DNA from: Selaginella moellendorffii
Taxonomy: Eukaryota > Streptophyta > Lycopodiopsida > Selaginellales > Selaginellaceae
Assembly (NCBI RefSeq): GCF_000143415.4
Contig: NW_003314279.1
Location: forward strand, 1,997,679 to 2,061,678
Direction of reading: 5' to 3'
Length of the DNA stretch: 64,000 bases
The position numbers and the translations under genes were made by a program. Of this stretch, positions 55,279-64,000 are shown piece by piece (positions within the stretch are counted from its first letter, which is position 1; every line of letters begins with the position of its first letter). The notes beneath the pieces were generated by a model, which worked only from the letters and a program-made list of their open reading frames with translations, had not been told where the DNA came from and did not search any database.

Positions 55279-55419
55279 GCAAAGACGAGAGCAAAGTTCT
55301 TATTTCTTCCTTTTTTCAAATCAAATAGCCCGCCCAAGGGTATATTCCACTTCTCTGCTTTTTTGAATTCAAATCACCCGCATATTCTCTCATTTTTAGG
55401 GTTCTTGGGGCTAGGGTTT

Positions 55420-57981
55420 ATGGCGACCGCGATCTTGTGGAGCGCGCATTCTCCGCCTCTCCCGCAATGCGGCGTCTCGATCGGAGTGTTTCGAACGTCC
55501 CGAGCAGGGGCATCGGCTTCGGCGGCGGTGGCGCCGTCCTGTGCCACTGGTGCCGACGAGATTTTCAGCGTGCGCGGTGCCGAGGAGGCGTCCAAGCAGA
55601 TCGAGACGAGAGTCGCCAAGCTGGTGAGTGCCTTCTCGTCGCCGGGGGGGAAATCACAGGATCTGGAGGGTGTAGCGCTGTGTCCTCGTGTGGCGGGGCG
55701 TGTCCTAGAGAGGATGTCCGACCCAGATGCCGCGCTGCGCTTCTTCCACTGGGCGAGCAAGCAGCAGGGCTTCGATCACAACGTCTACACCTACAATCGC
55801 CTGTTTGAGGCGCTGCTGCGGGCTCGCCGGATCGATGAGACTTGCCACATCCTTAAGAACGGGTGGCCTCCCGGGATCACGCCCAACGTCTTCACGTATG
55901 CTGTGGTGATCCAGGGCCTGTGTAAGTCCGGGGATCTGGACAAGGCTTGCGAGCTCCTGGAGGAGATGAGAGAATCCGGGCCCGTCCCAGATGCCGCGAT
56001 TTACAACTTCGTCATCCATGCTCTCTGCAAGGCCAGGAACACCGCAAAGGCTCTCGACTACTTTAGAAGCATGGAATGTGAAAAGAATGTGATCACGTGG
56101 ACCATTATGATCGATGGCCTCTGCAAGGCGAATCGCCTGCCCGAGGCCACCACCTATTTCGCGAAGATGAAGAAGAAAGGTACTGTGCCTAACGAGTGGA
56201 CTTACAATGTGCTGATCAATGGATTTTGCAAGGTACACAAGGTGCACAGAGCCTACTTGCTGCTCAAGGAGATGAAAGAGTCGGGGCTTGCTCCAAATGT
56301 GGTGACTTACAGCACGGTTATCCATGGATTCTGCCGGCAGACAAAGGTTGACACGGCTTACAAGCTCTTCCGGCAAATGGTGGAGAACGGCTGCATGCCA
56401 AACCTTGTGACTTACAACACGCTGCTCTCGGGGCTGTGCCGCAATGGGCTCATGGACGAGGCTTATGAGCTTTTGGACGAGATGAGGGAACGGGGGCTCC
56501 AGCCGGACAAGTTCAGCTATGACACCCTCATGGCTGGGCTTTGCAAGACTGGGAAGATCGATATGGCTTTGAAAGTCTTCGAGGATAACAGCAACGGTGA
56601 TTGTCCTCCGGACGTTGTAGCTTACAGCACTCTCATCGCTGGGCTTTGCAAGGCTGGAAGGCTGGACGAGGCTTGCAAGCTCTTTGAGAAAATGCGAGAG
56701 AACTCCTGCGAGCCTGACGTTGTCACTTTCACGGCACTCATGGATGGACTGTGCAAAGGGGACCGTTTGCAAGAGGCGCAACAGGTTTTGGAGACGATGG
56801 AGGACCGGAACTGCACTCCCAACGTGATCACTTACAGCAGCCTGATCGACGGGCTTTGCAAGACTGGCCAGGTGCGAGACGCTCAAGAGGTTTTCAAGAG
56901 AATGATAGTCCGGGGCATTGAGCCAAACGTGGTGACTTACAACAGCTTGATCCATGGCTTTTGCATGACCAACGGGGTAGACTCCGCACTTTTGCTAATG
57001 GAAGAGATGACAGCAACAGGGTGCCTTCCGGATATCATCACCTACAACACACTTATTGACGGACTTTGCAAGACGGGAAGGGCGCCGGAAGCGAACAGGC
57101 TGTTTGGAGACATGAAGGCCAAGTTTTGCAACCCGGATGTTATCACGTACAGCTGCTTGATCGGCGGGTTTTGTAAGCTGGAGAGAATCGACATGGCTCG
57201 CACGTTGTTCGATGACATGCTCAAGCAGGCAGTCCTCCCCGATGTCGTCACTTTCTCGACACTAGTGGAAGGATACTGTAATGCTGGACTGGTGGATGAT
57301 GCCGAGAGGCTTCTGGAAGAGATGGTTGCCAGTGACTGCTCTCCGGACGTGTATACTTACACAAGCCTGGTCGACGGCTTCTGCAAAGTCGGAAGAATGG
57401 TGGAGGCGCGCAGAGTTCTCAAGCGAATGGCCAAGCGGGGATGCCAGCCCAACGTGGTGACTTACACCGCTCTCATTGACGCGTTCTGCAGAGCTGGGAA
57501 GCCGACGGTGGCTTACAGGCTGTTGGAGGAGATGGTTGGCAACGGCGTCCAGCCGAACGTTATCACGTACAGGAGCTTGATCGGTGGCTTCTGTGGGACT
57601 GGGGACCTGGAAGAGGCTCGCAAGATCCTCGAGAGACTGGAGCGCGACGAGAACTGCAAGGCGGATATGTTCGCGTACCGGGTGATGATGGACGGGCTGT
57701 GTAGAACAGGGAGAATGAGCGCAGCTCTGGAGCTTCTCGAGGCCATCAAGCAGAGTGGCACGCCTCCTCGCCACGATATCTATGTGGCGTTGATCAGGGG
57801 GCTGTGCCAGGGGAAGGAGCTCGGCAAAGCCATGGAAGTTTTGGAAGAGATGACGCTCTCGAGGAAAAGCAGGCCAAATGCCGAGGCTTACGAGGCGGTG
57901 ATCCAGGAGCTAGCAAGAGAAGGGAGGCACGAAGAGGCAAACGCGCTCGCAGACGAATTACTTGGTAACAAAGGCCAGTAA
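55420..57981 (+). CDS. P-class PPR protein
   Basis: An intronless frame; the first ATG is at 55420 (MATAILWSAHSPPLPQ), giving 853 codons. The frame is open 57 bp upstream without an ATG. A Ser/Ala-rich N-terminus suggests a plastid or mitochondrial transit peptide. From about residue 125 there are some 20 tandem 35-residue P motifs, e.g. NVITWTIMIDGLCKANRLPE, NEWTYNVLINGFCKVHKVHR and NVVTYNSLIHGFCMTNGVDS. The recurrent ends (PD or PN) carry the specificity positions. There is no PLS, E or DYW region, so a role in RNA stability, splicing or translation is more likely than editing. Repeat regularity is very high, suggesting recent internal duplication of motifs. Confidence 0.9.
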   Translation: MATAILWSAHSPPLPQCGVSIGVFRTSRAGASASAAVAPSCATGADEIFSVRGAEEASKQIETRVAKLVSAFSSPGGKSQDLEGVALCPRVAGRVLERMSDPDAALRFFHWASKQQGFDHNVYTYNRLFEALLRARRIDETCHILKNGWPPGITPNVFTYAVVIQGLCKSGDLDKACELLEEMRESGPVPDAAIYNFVIHALCKARNTAKALDYFRSMECEKNVITWTIMIDGLCKANRLPEATTYFAKMKKKGTVPNEWTYNVLINGFCKVHKVHRAYLLLKEMKESGLAPNVVTYSTVIHGFCRQTKVDTAYKLFRQMVENGCMPNLVTYNTLLSGLCRNGLMDEAYELLDEMRERGLQPDKFSYDTLMAGLCKTGKIDMALKVFEDNSNGDCPPDVVAYSTLIAGLCKAGRLDEACKLFEKMRENSCEPDVVTFTALMDGLCKGDRLQEAQQVLETMEDRNCTPNVITYSSLIDGLCKTGQVRDAQEVFKRMIVRGIEPNVVTYNSLIHGFCMTNGVDSALLLMEEMTATGCLPDIITYNTLIDGLCKTGRAPEANRLFGDMKAKFCNPDVITYSCLIGGFCKLERIDMARTLFDDMLKQAVLPDVVTFSTLVEGYCNAGLVDDAERLLEEMVASDCSPDVYTYTSLVDGFCKVGRMVEARRVLKRMAKRGCQPNVVTYTALIDAFCRAGKPTVAYRLLEEMVGNGVQPNVITYRSLIGGFCGTGDLEEARKILERLERDENCKADMFAYRVMMDGLCRTGRMSAALELLEAIKQSGTPPRHDIYVALIRGLCQGKELGKAMEVLEEMTLSRKSRPNAEAYEAVIQELAREGRHEEANALADELLGNKGQ

Positions 57982-58337
57982 AAAGAGATTGTAATCACAA
58001 ATCCTGAATATTGTGTGAATACTATAGATGTTCTCCTGGTATGTTTCCTAAGGCTTTTGCAGAAATCAACAACAGTGGCCGTAAAACTTATGTTCGATAC
58101 CACTCATTTGCTAGCGATAAGGCAAAGGCTATATTATCCATCGTGTCATAATAGAATGTCATTGACTTTTTCAACCCGTGAGAATTCTAGCATCTCTTTA
58201 GCAAAAAATGATTCCCTAGATCACATCCATAATAGATGGACCACCAGCATCACTTTTTCACCTGATTGTTAACTTTCATTTTTTCCTTCTTGATTTTTTT
58301 GAAAGTTCTTGATCGTAAGCCACAAATTTTTCATTTT

Positions 58338-58550
58338 TGTCTATTCAACCACGTTCCAATTTTTTTTAGCCTTATGTCTATTCAATTACGTACTACATGA
58401 ACAACCAAAGGTTCCCACTTATTGTACCAATTCTTTCTTAGCCTTATGTAGATTCAACTACGTACTACATGAACAACCAAAGGTTCCCACTTATTGTACC
58501 AATTCTTTCTTAGCCTTATGTAGATTCAACTACGTACTACATGAACAACA
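58338..58550. repeat. 72-bp tandem repeat upstream of the terpene synthase
   Basis: GCCTTATGT recurs at 58369, 58441 and 58513, giving a 72-bp period. Two full units are nearly identical and the third is partial, ending at ATGAACAACA. A diverged short unit precedes them (CTATTCAACCACG near 58341). Because 72 is a multiple of three the array is open as a repeated peptide (FNYVLHEQPKVPTYCTNSFL), but this is not evidence of coding. It ends about 100 bp before the MTPSL start. Confidence 0.85.
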
Positions 58551-58600
58551 TGAGCAACACAAGCAAGAAAACAACCATTCAACTGTTCAGTTTCTATTTT

Positions 58601-58610
58601 TATTTATAAA
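58601..58610 (+). promoter_or_regulatory. TATA box of the terpene synthase gene
   Basis: TATTTATAAA lies 43-52 bp upstream of the ATG at 58653, in an AT-rich context. It is a good TATA candidate with a very short leader. Confidence 0.5.
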
Positions 58611-58652
58611 GCCCTCTTTTACAGTTTAAAGTTCATGTAGGACTCTTCTTTC

Positions 58653-59699
58653 ATGGCTGTTTCATCCATTGTGAGCATTTTCGCAGCAGAGAAAAGATAT
58701 TCCATTCCACCAGTGTGTAAACTCCTTGCCTCTCCAGTGCTGAATCCTCTGTACGATGCAAAGGCCGAGTCTCAGATCAATGCGTGGTGCGCCGAGTTTC
58801 TGAAGTTGCAACCTGGAAGCGAGAAAGCTGTGTTTGTTCAAGAAAGCAGGCTTGGATTGCTCGCGGCTTATGTTTACCCGACCATTCCATACGAGAAGAT
58901 TGTTCCGGTTGGAAAGTTCTTCGCTTGGTACTTTCTTGCAGATGACATTCTGGATAGCCCGGAGATCTCCTCGTCGGACATGAGGAATGTGACAACTGCA
59001 TACAAGATGGTTTTAAAGGGAAAATTCGACGAGGCCACGCTTCCAGTGAAAAATCCGGAGCTGCTGAGGCAAATGAAGATGTTATCTGAGGTCTTGGAAG
59101 AATTGTTCCTCCATATAGTGGATGAATCAGGCCGATTCGTGGATGCTCTGACCAAGGTGCTCGACATGTTTGAGATTGAATCGAGCTGGCTTCGCAAGCA
59201 AATCATTCCCAACTTGGATACGTACCTCTGGCTGAGAGAGATCACATCTGGTGTTGCTCCTTGCTTTGCTCTGATTGATGGTTTACTGCAACTTAGGCTG
59301 GAGGAGCGTGGCGTGCTGGATCATCCTCTCATACGCAAGGTTGAGGAGATTGGGACGCACCACATTGCGCTCCACAATGACATGATCTCGTTCAGGAAGG
59401 AGTGGGCGAAAGGATACTACCTCAATGCCGTGCCCATTCTCGCCAGCAATTGTAAGTGTGGCTTGAACGAGGCAATTGGCAAGGTTGCGAGCATGGTGGA
59501 GGATGTGGAGAAGGATTTCGCCCAGACAAAGCATGAGATCGTTTCAAGTGGGCTTGCCATGAAGCAAGGAGTCATGGACTATGTGAACGGGATAGAGGTG
59601 TGGATGGCCGGAAACGTAGAATGGGCATGGACGAGCGCTAGATACCATGGAATTGGGTGGATCCCTCCTCCAGAAAAATCAGCGACCTTCCAACTCTAG
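58653..59699 (+). CDS. Microbial-type terpene synthase (MTPSL)
   Basis: An intronless frame of 348 codons. The metal-binding Asp-rich motif is DDILD at residues 97-101 (AWYFLADDILDSPE). The second metal motif is NDMISFRKE at 242-250, matching the ND..S..KE consensus. Both are intact, and length and single-domain organisation match bacterial and fungal class I terpene synthases rather than plant TPS. These enzymes ionise prenyl diphosphates (usually GPP or FPP) to mono- or sesquiterpenes in the cytosol. The Selaginella MTPSL family is thought to have come by horizontal transfer. A TATA box and a 72-bp tandem array lie just upstream, and PPR genes flank it on both sides. The product cannot be predicted. 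Confidence 0.93.
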   Translation: MAVSSIVSIFAAEKRYSIPPVCKLLASPVLNPLYDAKAESQINAWCAEFLKLQPGSEKAVFVQESRLGLLAAYVYPTIPYEKIVPVGKFFAWYFLADDILDSPEISSSDMRNVTTAYKMVLKGKFDEATLPVKNPELLRQMKMLSEVLEELFLHIVDESGRFVDALTKVLDMFEIESSWLRKQIIPNLDTYLWLREITSGVAPCFALIDGLLQLRLEERGVLDHPLIRKVEEIGTHHIALHNDMISFRKEWAKGYYLNAVPILASNCKCGLNEAIGKVASMVEDVEKDFAQTKHEIVSSGLAMKQGVMDYVNGIEVWMAGNVEWAWTSARYHGIGWIPPPEKSATFQL

Positions 59700-59733
59700 A
59701 TTGTTGCTCAAATAGTAATTAATAATTTCTCTC

Positions 59734-61226
59734 ATGGAGTGTTTTAGAAATTCATATCTAAGCAGTGTTTTCGTCCTGAACAAGCAAATTGAAATGCACG
59801 GTAGATGTGGTAACATCAAGCATGCAGCTCAGATCTTCCATGGTATGGCCAAGAGGGACAAGTTCAGTTGGGATCTTTTGCTGGTTGCCTTCTGCAAAAA
59901 CGGGCATTTTGATGAAGCGCGAAGGCTCTTCAGCTGCATGCCGTGCTGGAGTCTCGTGTCATTTACTGCTATGATTTCTGTTGCCTCCCAGAGAGGCCAA
60001 AGCAAGAAATACAATCTGTTACAAACTTGATGCCAGAGCACGATCTTTTCTCTGTAAACGCGGTGCTTTTTGCCTTTGCCGAAAATGGGCATCTTGATTC
60101 TGCCAAGGTAGTATTTAGCAAAATGCCTGCTCGCAACTTGGTGTCGTGGACGACGATGCTGGGGGCTTTATCTCAATTCGCGGATGTGGAAAGCACTTTT
60201 GAAGAGATGCCGGAGCACGATGTCGTCTCGTGCACTTGCGCAATTGCAGCATTCTCCCGTCACGGGCATCTGGAGTCTTCTCTGGAGCTCTTCCACGCCA
60301 TGCGTGTGAGGAATTTCTCGACTTGCACCGCAATCCTCTCCGGCTACGTCCACTGCGGCCTCCTGAAAGAGTCCGAGCGCTTCTTTCACGATCAAATGCC
60401 ACAGCACGATCTTGTCTCCGTCACAACGCTGCTCGTCGCCTACACCCAAAGCCAACGCCTTGAGGAAGCCAGCTGCCTCTTTGATTCTCTTCCGTACGTA
60501 GATGCCGTGTGTTGGAACGCCATAGCCACGGGACTTTCCCAGTGCGGCCTCCTGGACGAAACCACGAAAATCCTCGACAAAATGCCGGCATGGAATCTTG
60601 CAACCTGGAACACGCTGCTAACATCACACTCCTTGCAAGGGAATCTTACCGGGGCTAGAAGAGTCTTTCACGAAATGCCATACAAGAACTTGGTGTCGTG
60701 GAACGCAATGCTCTCGGCATATGCCCAAAACGGGCAGCTTTCTCTTGCAAGGAAGGTGTTCCAAACGATGCCCCTGCGCAGCGTTGAATCCTTCAGTGTA
60801 ATGCTGACCGCATATGCCCAAGCCAGCAGCCCCAGCGACGTGTTTGATTCCTTCGAAGAGATGAAGATAGTGGAGATGCCCGACGATTCCTGCTTCACTT
60901 TGGTGCTGATGGCGAGCAGCCAAGTGGGCGAGCCCAATGTCGGCGGCTCCTACTTCAACTCCATGCGTCTGGATTACGGGGTGGCGGCGAGAAAGCAACA
61001 CTACTGCTGCATCGTGGACATGCTGGGGCGAGCGGGATACCTGCATGCGGCGGAAGAGCTTGTGCAAACCATGCCTTTTCTTCCCAACTCGTGGGACTGG
61101 ACGTCCATGCTAAGTTCTTCCAGAGGCGATAGAATCTGGAAAAACGGTGCTCGAGTGACGAAACGAGCTTTGCTTTCGGGCCCCAGCGATGGAGCTGCTC
61201 TTGTGCTGCTCGCACGCTCCTCATGA
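59734..61226 (+). pseudogene. PLS-type PPR gene with a frameshift
   Basis: The first frame (59734 to about 60000) reads MECFRNSYLSSVFVLNKQIE then MHGRCGNIKHAAQIFHGM and DKFSWDLLLVAFCKNGHFDE. It breaks near 60000, in the repeat after SLVSFTAMISVASQRGQ. The next frame resumes the motif at EIQSVTNLMPEHDLFSVNAV and stays open to 61226 through RNLVSWTTMLGALSQFAD, DVVSCTCAIAAFSRHGH and KNLVSWNAMLSAYAQNGQLS. It ends with an E-like part (YCCIVDMLGRAGYLHAAEEL). Apart from this single shift the gene is intact. It is therefore either a young pseudogene, a sequencing error, or a shorter protein starting at the internal MPEHD methionine near 60030. Confidence 0.7.
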
Positions 61227-61427
61227 TTCTTACTACTTTTCCGAAACTTTACCTCTATAAAATGGGTTATCGAATTTAGGGCCCCGCCTCTCCGACGCCG
61301 CGACGATGTGGTCGCGAGTTTGAATCGCTTCTTGGACATCTGGAAGGCGGCATCGGCCATCGGCCAGGTTTTATCCTTACTACCATTTCTCGTATTTTGG
61401 AGCTGAATCGCGTGATTCTAGAGGAGG

Positions 61428-62703
61428 CGCATTGCCATTGTTACATGTGTTAGGGTCATTGACAATTTCAGCTCGGGTAGTCGAGGAGCAGAGTGCGTTA
61501 TTCTTTCTTCTCATTCTTTTTTTATGATTTTTTTTTTCAAGGCACTTCCTTGCAAGTGACTGCTGTGATTTTCCTTCATCGGAGGCAAGCAGCACTCTTT
61601 TTTTCTTTTGCAAATGGTGATGCTACTTTCGTGAAATACTTTTTAGAGGATCTATGCAGCCATTTTGCCGCTCGCTGCCGGCTAATCCCATACAAGAATG
61701 TCTCGAGCCTGTGGATGGATCAATCCGGGGTAAGCGAAATCTGCCTTTTATTTCTTCGAGAGTTTAACTCCCGCTTCGCAGCACGAGAAAAATGGTTTGA
61801 TGCTGTCACTCGGGCAGTCACAGGACATAGCTCAGTTCTTGTTTCTCTTCTTGAGTTCTTAAGAATCAAAACAGGCGGTGCTCCAGAAGAAGCTCTTGAA
61901 GCTCGAGTTCACTACGCTCTTCGAGTACCTCCAAGTAAGAAACGTGCCGCGCAAACTCTGGTTTGTATGACGGTTTTTCGTGGCACATTTTAGAAGATTG
62001 TTGGAGCTGCCATGAAACCAGTTGGCAGGCATGCTATGTTTTACTTTGCAGCGGCTGTCTCCGACTTCTACGTCCCCTGGAACTCCATGGTAAGAACTTC
62101 TCGTCTTCTCTCGTTTTGTTTTCGGTGGAAATCTCAAAAATAATCTTCTCTATCCAGATGGAGCACAAGATCCAGTCGGATGACGGCTCGATGACAATGC
62201 AGCTCGCTCCGGTTCCAAAGATGCTTGGATTGTTACGAAAGCATTGGGCTCCGGAGGCCTTTTGCGTCTCGTTCAAGGTTTTTCATTTCCTCTTTACTCT
62301 TCTCCTCTATAGCAGCTCAATCGAGCAAAGTTTTATATCGTATCAGCTGGAAACGGACGTGGACATACTCCTCAAGAAAGTACGCTCGTCGCTTTGCAAG
62401 TATGGCATGCACGCGGTGGTCGGCAACGAGCTCGACACGAGGAAGAACAGGGTCGTGATTGTGACAAGAAAAGTAGAGATGGTTTTGGAAAAGGGTGACT
62501 GCTCCGACATAGAGTTGCCGCTGGTGAATTTTCTGGTCGGCCATGTATCTCCAGCAGCAACAAGCATGAATTTGGCAGCAGCACGAGAGCCTTGCGCTCG
62601 TCCCATCAAATCCTCCACAGGTCAAGTCCACTCACTCGCGAGTTCTTCCTTGTCTCAAACACTTGCCGGCTCCCAGGTCTTCCTCTCCAATCTCCTCATA
62701 TAA
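61428..62703 (+). pseudogene. Phosphopantothenate-cysteine ligase (PPCS) copy, degraded 5' part
   Basis: The downstream exons are well conserved with plant PPCS/COAB. KLLKLEFTTLFEYLQ (GTAAGA donor) joins [20 protein letters not shown], then [79 protein letters not shown] and a VNFLVGHV tail. PPCS joins cysteine to 4'-phosphopantothenate in CoA synthesis. The 5' part is damaged. RRIAIVT is followed directly by CVRVIDNFSSGSRGAE, so the nucleotide-binding SGGT loop region (about 11 residues in relatives) is missing. The VIFLHRR exon is poorly joined and no start codon is seen. It is probably an inactive second copy, although an unusual splice pattern is possible. Confidence 0.65.
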
Positions 62704-63480
62704 ATGTATGGAAGATGCGACCGATGCTCTCTTGGTTTTTGAGGGGTCTTGTTTGATCTCTTGTTCTTGGCATATGCCCAAAACGGACATCCACAAAGGT
62801 CACGGACGGCCATGTTGGTATTATACGCACGGAATGGCCACCTTGGCGATGCCATGGGTCAGAGACATTGTGGCCAACTGTGGCATATGCATCTTGTTAA
62901 AGAGCTTAAAATTTCTAGAGAGATGCTCAAAGAATCTTGTAGGGGGCATCTTGTTGGCGCCAAGTTCAGCGCGAGGGATGTTTGAAGTGATGCTTGAGCG
63001 AGATCTCGTGTGGAGCGTGATCTCGTGTCCTTGGCCAGAGTCTGTGGCATCTGATGAGCAGTAGAATAGGCGGACAAGCTGTCCTTGAAATCCCTTGCTA
63101 GTGCTTCTTACAAATGCTCAGCTAATTTCTTATGCCGAGCGGGGCAATTGGATCCGCTAAGCTTTCCTTTGATGCTATGCCGGGAAGGGATCAAGTATCC
63201 TGGAATGCTAAAATTTTTGTGCCGGGCATTGTCACTGTCGAAACTGATGCTTGATAGTGTTCCTTATCATATTGGAATGCAATGTTATCAGCAGCATCTT
63301 CAGTTTTCCGAATCAGTTTCTTTCATCAAATGCCAGACGTGTCTTGGAATGCAATGTTTTTCCTCATGCTTGCTTGGGATGTTATTTCCTTCAACACCTT
63401 ATTGGGCAGTATGCAGCTTGGAGGGAAACAAAGTATCGTTTTTCAAGCTGACACCCTTTGGTCAGTTGGATCCAATTGAC
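62704..63480 (+). pseudogene. PPR gene relic
   Basis: PPR pieces in several frames: MYGRCD near 62704, DLLFLAYAQNGHPQRSRTA and LYARNGHLGDAM, DAMPGRDQVSWNAKI near 63170, and two later motifs with SWNAM. Frame breaks and stops are frequent, so no protein is expected. It resembles the S-rich PPR genes at 46.2 and 59.7 kb. Confidence 0.7.
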
Positions 63481-63559
63481 TTAGGGTGTGAAGGATAAGA
63501 TTTTAACAGTTCTTTTGGACCATGATAGCTGAGTCTATTGCTGGACTCACTATAACGAG

Positions 63560-63689
63560 GGAATGTGTTAATCTTCTTATGTAAAAGTGTTCATATGTGT
63601 GGAGGTTGTACTTGCTATGTAAACCCTTCTCCATCAAACTTGCGGATGGATGCCTTTCCTTCTATAGTGCTATCCCAGCTCCGATACCA
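63560..63689 (-). mobile_element. Primer-binding site and leader of a Copia-like element (remnant)
   Basis: On the minus strand TGGTATCGGAGC (63689-63678) differs by one base from TGGTATCAGAGC, the initiator-Met tRNA binding site of plant LTR retrotransposons. It is followed by a leader and a short frame EGKASIRKFDGEGFT that resembles the start of a Copia-type Gag (..KFDG..F). A stop codon follows, so the element is a remnant. Confidence 0.45.
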
Positions 63690-64000
63690 TGAGACAAATC
63701 GGGATCAAAGCGCACCGCGCTAGCGGACAGAACAGGAAAACCCTAATGTCTACGTGGTGAGGGTGTGTCGTGTAACAATCCTGACTTGCCTGTGTTGGAG
63801 CCACGAGAACGTTGAGCCCGTTGCCACACTTATGATCGTGTTGAGCACCATGGGAGCAGCGCAAAAGTTGGTCATGTTGTGCTCGGCTATGGTGACAAAG
63901 ATTCCTTTGGCCGTCACCTGTGGAAACGAGGAACTTTACTGCTATACGAGTGTAAATGAAGAGATGAGGAAAAGCAAACCTGGCGAAGACATATGTTGGT
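63690..64000 (-). mobile_element. Probable LTR, running off the window
   Basis: On the minus strand the sequence ends ...GATTTGTCTCA directly before the primer-binding site, which is where a 5' LTR should end. The LTR would extend to the right of position 64000, so its other end and target duplication cannot be checked here. Confidence 0.4.

Noticed and set aside
55363-55419. An extended N-terminus for the P-class PPR
   Set aside because: The extension starts with TTG. The first ATG, at 55420, begins a plausible transit peptide.
58309-58629. A coding frame with a 24-residue repeat
   Set aside because: It is open only because the tandem period of 72 is divisible by three. It is AT-rich and has no other protein-like feature.

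Overview
The window looks like nuclear DNA of a lycophyte, most likely Selaginella moellendorffii or a close relative. The reasons are a compact gene layout, very short GT-AG introns (about 48-110 bp), many pentatricopeptide-repeat (PPR) genes and PPR relics, and an intronless microbial-type terpene synthase of the MTPSL type described from Selaginella. The species is inferred; no database search was possible. Intron-exon models below were read by eye from splice signals and family conservation.

Region 0-16 kb is a repeat-rich accessory block between a B3 transcription factor gene (0.5-1.7 kb) and a complete CemA-like/DLDG1-type chloroplast envelope gene (14.2-16.1 kb, minus). It holds a decayed Crinkler(CRN)-like protein kinase, a decayed CRN-like P-loop NTPase, four copies (three intact, one broken) of an unrecognised 121-codon gene ending in a basic PPSKRARH tail, scattered and partly inverted fragments of the DLDG1-like gene, a Cys-rich relic and a dead PPR gene. 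Copies A and B of the 121-codon gene lie in the arms of a large imperfect inverted repeat (about 3.6-5.2 kb against 7.6-9.7 kb) whose centre carries the NTPase. Copy C lies tail-to-tail with the intact DLDG1-like gene, and both arms carry the last codons of that gene. This marks 13.3-14.2 kb as the probable source of the amplified cassette. It is the most unusual feature of the window.

Region 16-27 kb has a coiled-coil, ubiquitin-like/EF-hand-like protein (minus), a divergent promoter containing several tRNA-type B-box motifs, a TFIIIC90-like (GTF3C4) WD40/zinc gene and a PPR-E gene. A gene-poor 3.5 kb stretch follows.

Region 30-46 kb has a TRM/LONGIFOLIA-like DUF4378 protein, a very large kinase (about 2,000 aa, mostly one exon), a chloroplast 2-Cys peroxiredoxin, a probable CaaX-prenylated acidic protein and a family-1 UDP-glycosyltransferase.

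Region 46-58 kb has a PLS-type PPR, an EF-hand protein, an F-box/WD40 protein, an NT-C2 (PMI1-like) protein, a DUF1644 zinc-finger protein and a P-class PPR.

Region 58-64 kb has a 72-bp tandem repeat in front of the terpene synthase, a frameshifted PPR gene, a degraded phosphopantothenate-cysteine ligase copy, another PPR relic, and a probable Copia-type LTR/primer-binding-site junction running off the right end.

Most genes are unrelated housekeeping or organelle-support functions. Coherent themes are plastid biology (DLDG1-like, 2-Cys Prx, PMI1-like) and organelle RNA processing (PPRs).
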